64,000 nucleotides of DNA. Source: Ryuthela nishihirai. Taxonomy: Eukaryota > Arthropoda > Arachnida > Araneae > Heptathelidae. The notes under the pieces were generated by a model. That model made no database searches, was not told the DNA's origin, and saw only the letters and a program-made list of their open reading frames with translations. This document shows positions 39,001 through 51,000 of the stretch, one piece after another. Location of the stretch: assembly GCA_038380435.1 (NCBI GenBank), contig JAWZYU010000017.1:23745283-23809282 (forward strand), written 5' to 3'. How positions within the stretch are numbered: position 1 is the first letter of the stretch; each line of letters begins with the position of its first letter. Both the position numbers and the translations under genes were made by a program.

Positions 39001-42000
39001 ATGAAAACAAGCCAGTGGAGGAAGTGTAATGCTTTGGAGGGCCGGAACTTTTGTGGGGCCGAAAAAAAATGCATTTATATGTACTTCTAAATTTTATAAT
39101 AATAAATTATTTATTTTAAGTACAAAGTTCAATACATATCTACATACAACTTATAGGAACACTGAGTATATCATAAATATTGCATAATTTTTCTCGCCCT
39201 TTTCATCACAAAATCTTCATTTTTGTGATGAAAACATCACAAAATTTTTTTGTGATGACATTTGTGTCATCACAAATTCTTCAAAAATCAAAATTGACCA
39301 ATTTTGCTATTTCAGTCAATTTCGACTGAAATTTCATTTTTATGATGAGCTTTTCATGGACCATGGGGCCTTTTTAAAGTGTGGGGCCAGGTTCCTGGGA
39401 ATGCACTGAACCTGCCTCATGCTGGCTCTGGCTTTGGGCAATGTTCTGCTGGGAAACTCTGGGTCCAGTCATTCATGTGCAGGAAACTACGACATCTACC
39501 ACCTACCTAAACATCATTGTTGACCAGGTACATCCTTTCATGGCAACAGTTATATCCCTCTGATAGTGCCTTCTTTCAGCAGGATAATGCGCTGTTCTAC
39601 ACTGCCCAGATTGTTCAAGAATGTTTTGTGGAACATGAGGAAGACTTCCAGGTATTGCCCTGGCCTCCAAATTCCTCAGACATCAATCCAATTGAGCATC
39701 TGTGGTTTGTGTTGGAACAGCATATCTGATCTGTGGTGGCTCAACCACGTAACTTACAAGAGTTAAAGGATCTGCTGGTAATGTGTTGGTAACAGATGCA
39801 GATATACTAGATATATACACAAGACACCTTTAAAAATCTTGTAGCGTCCATGCCTCGCTGGGTAAGGGCTGTTTTGGCAGCACGTATAGGACCAAAATCA
39901 TAGGCAGGTGGTCATAATGTTTTGGCTGTTTGGTGTATATGTGGAAGATATTTTAATTATTTGAAAGCAATGATATTCTTCTTATAGTAAATATTTGTAT
40001 ATATGAGAAATCTCCCTGTATGTGTGTATTAGTTGTGTTAAAGTATATAATTATCTATATACAGTCGAACTTGGTTGTAACGAGCACAGAAATAATGAGA
40101 TCATGGTTGTAATGAGCTAAAAGCCATGATGATTTTGACATATACGTATTCTCATACAATTGCTCACTTTTATAGCAAGCATATTTCATGGATATACCGT
40201 ACAAATTTTGGTAACTGTGGAAACATGCATTCTTAATTTCTCAGGTAGTCAGAAAAAAGACGATAAATATAATGACTGTGATGATGATGACGACAAGGGA
40301 AAGTGAATCAAAATCAGTGGCGATAATCTCCCAAGCTCAAGGTGTAATGGACTCGTTAGTCAATTTTTTTGAAGGAACTGAGGAAAATAATGAGCCTTTT
40401 AACCTGTTAAGTGTTTTGAGGGAAAATTTGAGAAATATCAAAGCAAAATCTTTAAAACAAAAATCAATTTTAAGATTCATAAATAAAAAGACTAACTGAA
40501 ATCGTGTTTATTATCAATTAGTATTGTTTTTAATTACAGAAAAATAAATTGTGTTTAATATTAAGTATGTTGTAGTTTATACAAGCATATTAATGTAAAT
40601 GATATGTAGGTATGTGATTATATTATTTTTTCTCCCTCTAATATTTCTTTTGTCTAATATGTTTCTCCCTCTAATATGTTTTTTGAATATATCTTTTTAT
40701 CAAGATATTGAAAATTGAAAAAATAGGAGGTAGATTTAACTCATCACTGAATATTGAGTAATGGCTATAACAAGGAAATTTTGTTGATCCCCTGGTACTT
40801 GTTATAACCAAGTTATACTGTAATTATACTGTAAAAATTTATTGGTTACAATAACAGATAATTTAAAAGTTAATATTGTGATCTTAAAAAGAGGCCTACA
40901 TTTTCAACTAGATCTGTACAAATCTAGTTGACCATCATTGCTGCATGTTCATACTGCAAGAAATTTTGTAGATCATATAAAATAAATTTACTAATTATTG
41001 ATTAATTCATTAATAATGCTTTAGCATGAGTGACTTATTTATTTGCACCTTACTCATTGCAACATTAAAAAGTAGTTACCTTCCCCAATCATAGATGGCA
41101 CCAGGAGCAATAATGACAGGAGATTGATAAGTCATATTAATGAAAAAAAGACGGAACTGGCATTAGTTTAATGGTCTTAGAATACTCTGATGTGTAGTTC
41201 AAATCCTGCATGTTGGATACTAATTTTTTCCACAAAGCTATTTATTGATTAATTTTATGTTTTGTAGTGATTGAATTATATTTCTTACTTTTATATTACC
41301 TAATCAAGTCAAAATGATTATTTTGCAACTAATTCAAATGTATTTCATGCTACTGCTACTCCTGGTATGTAGCTAATACTGCCTTCTCTGAGAGTTCACT
41401 CTTCCTCTTACTCACATGCACTCATATACAGTTCTTTATGCTAAGCACTGGAACACTTGTAGAACACAGGGCTACTTCACAGCATCCTGGAAGAACACTT
41501 ATATATAATACCTTGAAGCATATCATAAAATGGACCATATGAATATGGGCATTCATTATCTACTTGCATTCATATATAGGTTACTACCCCTAGACTTCTA
41601 TGAACCACTGAATGATGACCAATTAGATCATAATTCCAAAGCAACTTTCTGTAAGATTTACTAATTATATTATAAATTATCTATTTTATCATATTAGTAA
41701 AATTTATTAATATGATAAATTATTATTATATACTATTTTATCATAAATAGTAAAATTTTAGTTTATATAGAAAGAGTTTAAAATTTTAATCAATACATTT
41801 TATTAAATTTATTTCATTAACTTAAATGGAAATTTTGAAAAGATTTTATGATTAATGTTTTTATCTGTTCCTATTTCCTACAACACCTGAACTTAGTTTT
41901 AATAAACAGTATTTTTAAAGAAAATTTACATACCAAAAATGTTTTTTTTTCCTTTTAGTGTTATCAAGTCCATGTCAAAGAGTGGTATATCACCATCATC

Positions 42001-45000
42001 AAGTCCCTCTCATTTGTCATCCAAGGAGCCAGCACATCCACCACCAGCACCACCTCCACCCCCACCACGTGTTGCCACACCACCACCTAGAGTACCTACA
42101 CCCCCACCTCCACCACCGCTGCCACCACCAACACCTCCACCACCCTCTGCACCTCCTTCACCTATTCCACCTTCTCCTCCATCTCCTGTTGTGGAAGCAC
42201 CCCCACCACCACCTCCAGCTCCCCCACCAGCTCCTCAGCCTCCACCACCAGTGACCAAAGCTACACATTCCAAATCAGGGCGAGGGCGAGGAAAAAGAGG
42301 AGCAGCTCATCAGGCTATACCACCTGCCAGGACTGTCATTACAGAAACACTAGGAACTATTGTGGTTTGTACCTCTTAATATTTTTTCCATGTAGCAAAT
42401 CTTAGGTTGTTAGTGAAAATCATTACAAATGGTTTTTGCTTTTTTATTGTGTCTGGTTGATGGACAATTGTGATTATTAATTGTGTTTAAAAGAGTACAA
42501 TTTTTGCATGGAAATTTCTGGGAAGAAAGTTAAAATATCAAAACGTAGAATCTAATAATGTAAACCAAATCAACTTCACAGTATTCTTCATGGCTGTAGA
42601 AATTGATCTAAAGTAATTGATTGTTGAATATTTTATGTGTGTCAGTAAAATCTTATTCATCATCATCATCATCCTCAAGCAGCCATGGGCTATGAAGATT
42701 CAACCAGATTGTGCAATTTACTTCTCCAAGCAAGTCTGTCCTGAGCTACATCTGCTGCATCTGGCCGCTGCACACCAATTCTAATAAGGTCCTGTTTGAC
42801 ATTGTCTGCCCACTGCATCCTAGGTCTCCCCCTCTTTCTGAGGCCTTTAGGCACACTGTTCATAACCCTATTCGCCAATCTATAATTATCCATACGGGCA
42901 ACATGGCCAAACCAACGGAGTCTCTCTCTGCGCAATATGCTACTTAAAGGAGGTTGCCGACTCCTTTGCCTAACCTCATCATTACTTACAAAGTTGAACC
43001 ACCTAATACCTAAGATACTTTGTAAGCATCTAGAATCAAAAGCATCAAGTTTTCTGTTATCTTGTTTACAAAGGGTTCAAGTTTCACTATCATAACTAAC
43101 TAGAAAGAACTAAACTATTATAAGTCTTAATTTTAGTCTTTAGGTTATATGCCTATATTTCTGCATTCTCCATAGATTCTTAAAAGTGCCAACAGCAATC
43201 CCAATTCTTCTGTTTATCACATCCTGTATCTGTTACATAGTTCCCAAGATAGGGAAACTAAGATACTTGCTCAATCATTCAGATTAACTGAACCACAACC
43301 TGCCTGACTAATTTTCATCACTTCAATTTTCTCTCTGTTTATCACCAAAACTACTCTACTACCAGTCTCATCAACAGCTCTAATGAAAGAGTTCTTCTCA
43401 TCAGCATCATTTGTCAAAAGGGTCAAATCATCAGCATAATCTAAAATCAGAAATTTTCTGATCTCTAGACCATTTAAGCCCAAAATCTTTTTCTTGCAGT
43501 GAATTTCATATAACATAATCAATAACCAAAGTAAAGAGGACGAGACAAAATGCACCCTTGTCAAACAGCAGAAGCAATGTTATACCAATTGCTGCAAGCT
43601 TTACTATCTCTCACACATGGCTAAGTGTTATTGTAGAGAGCTTTCATTATGTTAACTAACTTGTCTGGTATGCCATAAGATCTCATGATCAACCACAAAT
43701 TATGATGGTTAACAGAATTGAAAGACTTTGAAATCTGCAAAGCACATGTTTTTGAAACTAAGCATTTCTTCAGAATCTGCGTAAGTGAAACAATCTGATC
43801 TACACATCCCCTACCACTTCTTAATTGACACCACTTATCACACAATTGTCCATCAACCAGATTCTTAATCTATTAAGCACAATCATGCAAAGAACTTTAC
43901 CTGAAACATAAAGTAGGCTTATATCCCTTTATCACAAGAACTGCAATCACCTTTTTTAAAAATAGGAATAATAATAGCACTGCTAAAATCCTTAGGAACA
44001 GGACATTTATCATAAAAGATATACAAAATTTCAGTCAGCCATATGATAACAGAAATACTACCAGCTCTAAGCATTTCAGAAGTAATTTCATCTATGCCAT
44101 GGGATTTATATAGTTTTAGAAATAGCCAAAATAGCCTCAAACCATGATATAGGGCCAACGTTAAAGCCAGTAACATCATCATCACAAACAGTGGGAGTAG
44201 AACTAACTACATTGTTTAGAACATCACTGAAATTCTCAGCCCACCAAATGATGATAGATTCCTCACCTTCAGTAACCTTACCTTGTTTATCCTTCAGTCC
44301 CTATATACCTACCCATTTTTTCCCCACGCAAAAATTAACTATCTGGTACAGGTATCTGCTGTTACACTGTCCAGCTGCTTCCTTTGCTTTGTCAGCCAAG
44401 CCATCAATCCAAAGATTATCAGCTGCAAACTGATCCTTTACACATTTATTAAGCTTTTTGTAACTCTTTCTGTTAGGACTAGTAGGGTATTGATTAAGGA
44501 CATCCCTGCAGTTTTTTTTTCTTTCCAAAATAAGTTTCAGTGCCTTATCACTCAAATAATTTTTCCTCCTAAGTTTAATACTTTAAGTATTCTTTTTACC
44601 CAAAAGAATATTGTTAGTTTTTAAGAAAAGGCTGTTTAAAACAGTCCAATTTCTTCTCAACCTCAATAGTAAGCAAATCATGACTGTCCTAATGACTAAG
44701 TAACCTATCATGGTAAGCTGCAGTTATAACTGGGTCTTTCAGAGTTTCAATGTTAAAGGTAACTTTTAATCTTATCACAACATTTCTTAAATTTAAGTTG
44801 AAAGACACTTTTTCCAAGGTTATGGTCAGATCCAATTTCAGCTCCCCTATATGACCTGGTATTCCTAATAAAATCAGCCCTTTTGCTGTTAATTAATATA
44901 TAATAAATTATATTCTTATGCAGCCCATCTGGTGAAACCAACTAATACTTATGTATGTTATGGTGTTTGTAATAAATATTAGTTATTCTCAAACCATTAA

Positions 45001-48000
45001 GTTTACTTACCTGTAGGGGACGTTACCCATTGCAGTTACCAATACCAAAAGCACCTATCACACCTCCCCAAAGGTCAGAGTCAATACCAACTTTAGCATT
45101 GAAGTCGTTAGAAAAAGGGTAATATCTCCTTTGTTGACAGAATTCAAAATATCTTGAAGTTGTCTGTAAAACCTATCCTTCTCATCCTCATTGGCATCCT
45201 AGTGGGGGCATAACAATGGATAACATTTGTCTTTAATGCTTGTCTGAAATTTAGCTGTAAGAAATCTTTCATTAATGCACTTATATCTTAAAAGAACATC
45301 ACTAGCATATCTGCTGAGATGCAAACCTACGCCTTGGAGATGTTTTTTGTCTTACATCCCCAAAAAGAGAAATTTAAGATTATTTTTAAGAATCTGACCT
45401 TTATCTGTCCATCTAGTCTCCTGCAAGCTGAGAATATCTAAGATATAATGGTGGAATTCTTGTGCGAAGACATCAAGAGAATAATCTTTATGCAGAGTTC
45501 TCAAATTCCAACTACTTATGGAGAAAAATGATTAGTGGAATGTTTAAAGAAACTATGTTTATTGAGAGAGGAAGTGTCGATAATATCAAACAGCTCCCTA
45601 ATCACAGGTATGGGACAAAGACCTGTTCCCCCACTACTAAAGACTGAAGCCATCTACACTGGAAGACTTCCTCCAATGTAGGTCTGATGATGCCCATAGA
45701 AAAGGAGTTCAGATACCTGCAATGGCCTCAGATCAGGATTATCCACCAGCTTATAAAATTTATCCTGTGAATCTATTCACTTGAGGCTGCCAGTCCACAA
45801 ACAAGCAAAAAGTATAATGGAAGATTTTCCCTTTACAGAAACCCACCAGTGCAGCAAATTCAGGATCCGTAATCATGCTCAGAACCATTATTCCATTCCG
45901 ATTGGTGTATATGATCCTATGTGGACCACAGAGGACCATATACACCACCAGGACCCTGTGTTGTTGACCACTCCTCAGCAGGGTAGAAAAAACAGGAAAA
46001 GTAACCATAATAGTCCAGATCAGTCAGCCACACTGATCTGGCAGTGTTCCCTTTCATAAGAGAGTATCTCTTTTGAATGGTACTAATAGTCTGCACCACA
46101 AGAAGGCTGGGGTTGGACTATAGGTGCTAGGCCTGGCCAGTTCTGTGCATCATCACAGGGGATTGGTGCATAGATCTCTTTCCAGTATGGAAATTCAACA
46201 GAATGGAAAACTATCATGATTATGAAAGAAACTAAACTTGAAATGTTACTGAAAGTAGAAAATTGGCAAATGGGAAAAACACGACTCTCTCCCAGATAGG
46301 TAAATGTGTCATCATGCTACTTCCAATAGCCAGTTGAGCTAAAACAGTGATGAATCGCAGGTGCTAGTAAATTATACGCTCTTTGAAATGTATATCTTTC
46401 AATGCATACATTTAAAATGTAATCTTGTAAAGTATAATATTTTAAATGTATATATTCTATGATGGAAAGAATGCAAAAAGAAACTTTGCACCATTTAAAC
46501 CACTGCAGAAACATGTTTGTAATAGTCAGATACAGTCATTATATGATGTATGGGAAATGACCAGATATTTTTCATGCTTTCTAATTTTTTTAATTTCGAG
46601 ATTTATCCTCGATTTCATATTTATGATTACTGAACTGAAAGTACTTATTAAAGCTTTACCATTTCTGTTCAAGGCTATGATATATTCAAAGACTAGCAAG
46701 TATCATGACGAATTTATGATCATAAGTGCAGTTTTTGCACTTTTGGTGTCTTAATTTTTGCATTGAAATTTATTTGTAGCCAACAATTAAATACAGTTTG
46801 CATAATACTACAATAAATATCACCTGGAACTATATTCTCTGTAATATAAATGTAATTGAGATTATTGCTATAAGCTCCAATTTTATGCATGCATTTTGAT
46901 AAACTATAAATTTGGAAAAAACATAAAGCTTACATGAGCTGAAACATCTGGAAAATTTAAATCCCAACCCAGTTGGTTCAGATAAATATAGCTTTAACAC
47001 TTTGTACCATGTTATACTATCATATGACATCCCATATGCTGATACACTTTGCATGAGGTCCTGTCTACTTTTGTTATATATATAATGTTTTTTAAGCAAG
47101 AAAATTTTTAGCACTAATAATAATTTGTATGCTAACCTACATGAGCTTTAGATGCTCCTGGGTTAATAAGAGTACTACAAATATATACTGTTTGTAGCCT
47201 TATTATAATAAACTCATGATAATTCTCTTTTTTGATGTGCTGTTTTTAACTTGATAAAGTGAGAATTTCGTTTAAAAATCTACAGAACATAAAAGTATAG
47301 AAATTTATATGCCTCTTGAGTAAGACATATAGATTTAATTTTTAGTTATTTATATGATGTCAGTGTACAGGCATCCCTCGATTTACAAACATAATTAATT
47401 CTTCTAAAACTGTTCATAATGCGAAAAATCATAAATTGAACAACTATTTCCCATTAATTTCAATGTAAAAATTATTACTTGTTCTTCTGCACGATATTAA
47501 ATTCTTTTATTATATAAAATAATATTTTAGTATATCTTATATACTATAATATTAACAGTATTATAATTTATTGAAATGAAAACATCAATGCTACAGTAGT
47601 TCATGCTAGTTGTCATGAACTACAGTAGTAGCTAGTTAGTAGCTAGTTTAGTTTTCCCTAACTAGCTAACATTTTTATGTAATTATTGCTGTACTTTGAT
47701 ATGAAAAAAACTGAAATGCATTAACACATAAACAGTTAAATGACAATTCTTGATTTGATTTCTGATTATCATTTATTAAATAATAATAAACTGTATGCTT
47801 AAAAAATTAAAGAGAAAAAAAGCAAGCTTGTAAACTCACTGAAAGAAGTTTACATTTTCTGCATGGATGTTGAGGTGGGAGGAGTGAATTAGTGATAGTC
47901 ATAGGGTTGGTGGTGGATAACAGAATAGTAGGTACAGTCGCTCAAAAAAGTATCCGAACACTATAGTTGATTTACAGAATTCAGAAAAAATATCTGGCTA

Positions 48001-51000
48001 CGATTTTTTTAGAAATTAGTGATCTGGCAACCTTCGTGTACGTACACGAAGGTTGCCAGATCACTAATTTCTAAAAAAAAACGTTGCCAGATATTTTTTA
48101 CTGAATTTTGTAATCAACCATAGTGTTCGGATACTTTTTTGAGCGACTGTACAGGGTGTCGACTCTCAGGCTGTGCTATGTTAACTAGTAATCATCGAAG
48201 ATTGTCATAGAGCAACTCAATTTGAAAACTCTTTGTCATGTGGTATTTCAAAATTATATAGGAATGGATATAGTTTCATTTTGAAAACTCTAGAATTGGT
48301 TATAATTTTGTTTTGCAAACTCCAGTGGAGTTCTTCAGGATGAAGTTTCATTCCTGAAATATCACATGAATTATACCCTGACTAATTGCAGACATTAATA
48401 TTTTTTCTTGTACTGTTCAAAAGTGACAACTCTTTGTGTTGTGCACATTCTGTTTGTTATTGTGAAAATTATTTTGTAAACCAAAAATTTGATATTAATT
48501 TTCTTCATTTCTTATTTCAAAATTTTGTAAAATGAATGTTCGTAAATTGAGAAAGGGTATACTTATAACCTGCTCTGTACCAACTTAATGTGGCAGCAGT
48601 ATATTTAATAAATTACATTTTTTTTTACTTTAAAACATTACCTTAATAACATGCATTGTGTTAACATCACACCTAAGCTCTCTCAGTGTGATCCTGAGAT
48701 TGTGAATCATTGTTTTTGGTGTAGGTTTTTTCTTTCAAAATTTTATTTTTTAAGAATGAGTTATTTAGTTTTTATACATATGTTTTATACATATGTTCGG
48801 TGGCGACTCAAATTTCTGCATATTTTGACATATTATTTGAGAGGAGCAGTCATAATTTGTTCCACTATGGAATTTTGATATTAAACTTAAATATAAATAC
48901 TCAGAAAATTCTTTGATAAGTAAACAGATTTTTAAAGCAACAGAAAAATAACAACTAAGAACTGCATCTGGAATGTATCTCTTTTTATAATTCTTGTTAC
49001 ATCAGGGTTTTCATTGCTTTAAAACAATTCACCAGAGAAATATTTTGAATTTTAGACAGCTGAAACCACAGTTGGAGATGAAAATGAAAATAAAGAAATC
49101 CCTAGTTACACTGTACCATCTGTGCAGAGCCAAATAAAAGAAAAAGCTTCATGTACCCCAGTTATCTTCATGAAAAAAAAAACCTTTAGATCATGGAGGT
49201 CCCCCTCCCCTCCCCAGATTTGTGAGATCCAAGGACCTTGTATTTAACACAGAACAAGATTAAGCCCTTTTAAAGTACAGTGGACCCCCGATATAACGCG
49301 CATGTCGGGCGGGAAACAACACCCGCGTTATAAGGTGAACCGCGTTATACCGAGTGGCGCGGTGGCGACACAATAAATTTCACACTGTAAGTTTTTCTTT
49401 TACTCATCATGCATACAATAATTAAACACTATTCAAAATACATGCAGGAACTCAATACATACACAATTACTCAATACGCAGTAACAATAAAATGCGATAC
49501 TCACTAACGCCGCACGGACCTGTATAAACATATTTGAACTTATCACGAACACCGCCCGCGCTATAACCGAGTGCGCGGTATAGCGAGCAGCGCTATAATG
49601 AAGGTCCACTGTATATAAACTCAATTTGAATGGTTCCTCTTTGTCCCTGTTCCATGCTACTGAATTAGTGGCTGCAGAATGTATTGATTCTGTGTTTTAA
49701 CTTTTTTTCATGACATTTAAAAGTAACAAATGCATCTAACAGATTTATGAAACATGTGCATACAAACTTGGATAATATTAAACTATGTAGAAACCAATCT
49801 GTACCAAACTAATGTTGGAACCTTAAGGAGATGGCTGGAACATATTAATAGCTACAGTATATAAAACTTCCCACTGGTATTTTTTAAGCATAAGTTGGTA
49901 CACACATGTCATATTAGCCACAAAAGACATAATATTCATCCTGTTTTGATGTTTTGCCATAAGCTAATACTAAATTTTATAAATTTGCAAATAACTTTAA
50001 ATATCTTAACATCTATAAATTACTTCACAGCTTTTATCCTGTCTTGAATTGTGCATTACTTACTTTTTTATTACTGTCTTGAACTGTACTTAGGATCACA
50101 CAGAGAGGTTAGGTGTGATGTTACCACAATGCATGCTTGTACAACACGAATTTATAATATGAATTAAACGTTAACCACAATCATACTGCCATCAAAACTA
50201 TATTTCAGCTAACTCTTGGCTTGTTCTAAGTGCTATAGGACATTTCCCTGTAAATTACTATTGCTATATCATAATGAATTTAATTTATTGAAAATGAACT
50301 CAAATATTTATCAGTAGTCATCAGAAATACTTGAGACTTTTACAAAAAACCATACTTTAAATTTTAATTTATCATTACCTAATTTTGCCAATTGATATAA
50401 ACAAACATTATTTAAGAAGATTAAAACTGATTGTTTTCTAGAATAAGTCACTTTCACATCTTAATTTAAATTAAGAAATTTAAATTTGCTTTATCTTAGT
50501 CTGTCAGACTTTTTTTTAAAGATATCTTGATATTCTCTTCTACAATATAGCTGGTTAAATTACTTTAAACAAATGTTTTATATATTTGCACGTTTTTTTT
50601 TATTCCTGTTCTCTTTCTGAAGACAACATCTCTTCTACACACTGCCTCAACCACAAGAATATAGGGTCAGATATTAACTTGCATCGCATAATAGGATTAG
50701 TGCATTCTCTGTGAAATTTTCAAGTTCATTTGACCATCAAAGAAAATCCAATGTTAGTAAATCCAAGTATGTTAACAGGTTTTTAAACTTATGAAACTAA
50801 AGTTTTTCAAGAGTCACAGAAATTTATATAAATTTTATCATGCAATACTGTAGTTTGTATTATCCAATAACTTTTTATGCAATTAGAATCCCATGAGAAC
50901 AAATAAATTAAGTAAAAAGTATGATATTAGTGAAAGCTTGGTAATGGTTATACGTGTATCAGTTTTCAAGTTTGCCACACCAGTCTTCTAATAATATTTT

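Larger units (their letters stand above)
38303..39937 (+). mobile_element. DD36E-type Tc1/mariner element with intact terminal repeats
   Basis: Terminal repeats of 29 bp: TACACTAAAGAGCCAAAAC at the left, and TACACCAAACAGCCAAAAC reversed at the right. Both then continue ATTATGACCA with only two differences overall. The element is 1,635 bp including a 392-bp hAT-type insertion. The transposase on the + strand is decayed. Confidence 0.85.

Noticed and set aside
41958..42254. 98-codon His/Leu/Pro-rich frame
   Set aside because: It is the +1 frame of the TAF3 proline-rich exon; CCA repeats read as CAC/CAT give His.
44191..46059. Plus-strand open frames of 60-113 codons
   Set aside because: They are antisense to the minus-strand LINE endonuclease, linker and 5' region.
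48149..48160. TACAGGGTG at the right edge of the palindromic MITE as a third DD41D end
   Set aside because: Only the first nine bases agree with the DD41D end, and no transposase sequence follows.
49056..49244. Constitutive TAF3 exon
   Set aside because: The exons on either side already join with the spacing of other TAF3 proteins, and no good donor follows; kept only as a possible alternative end.
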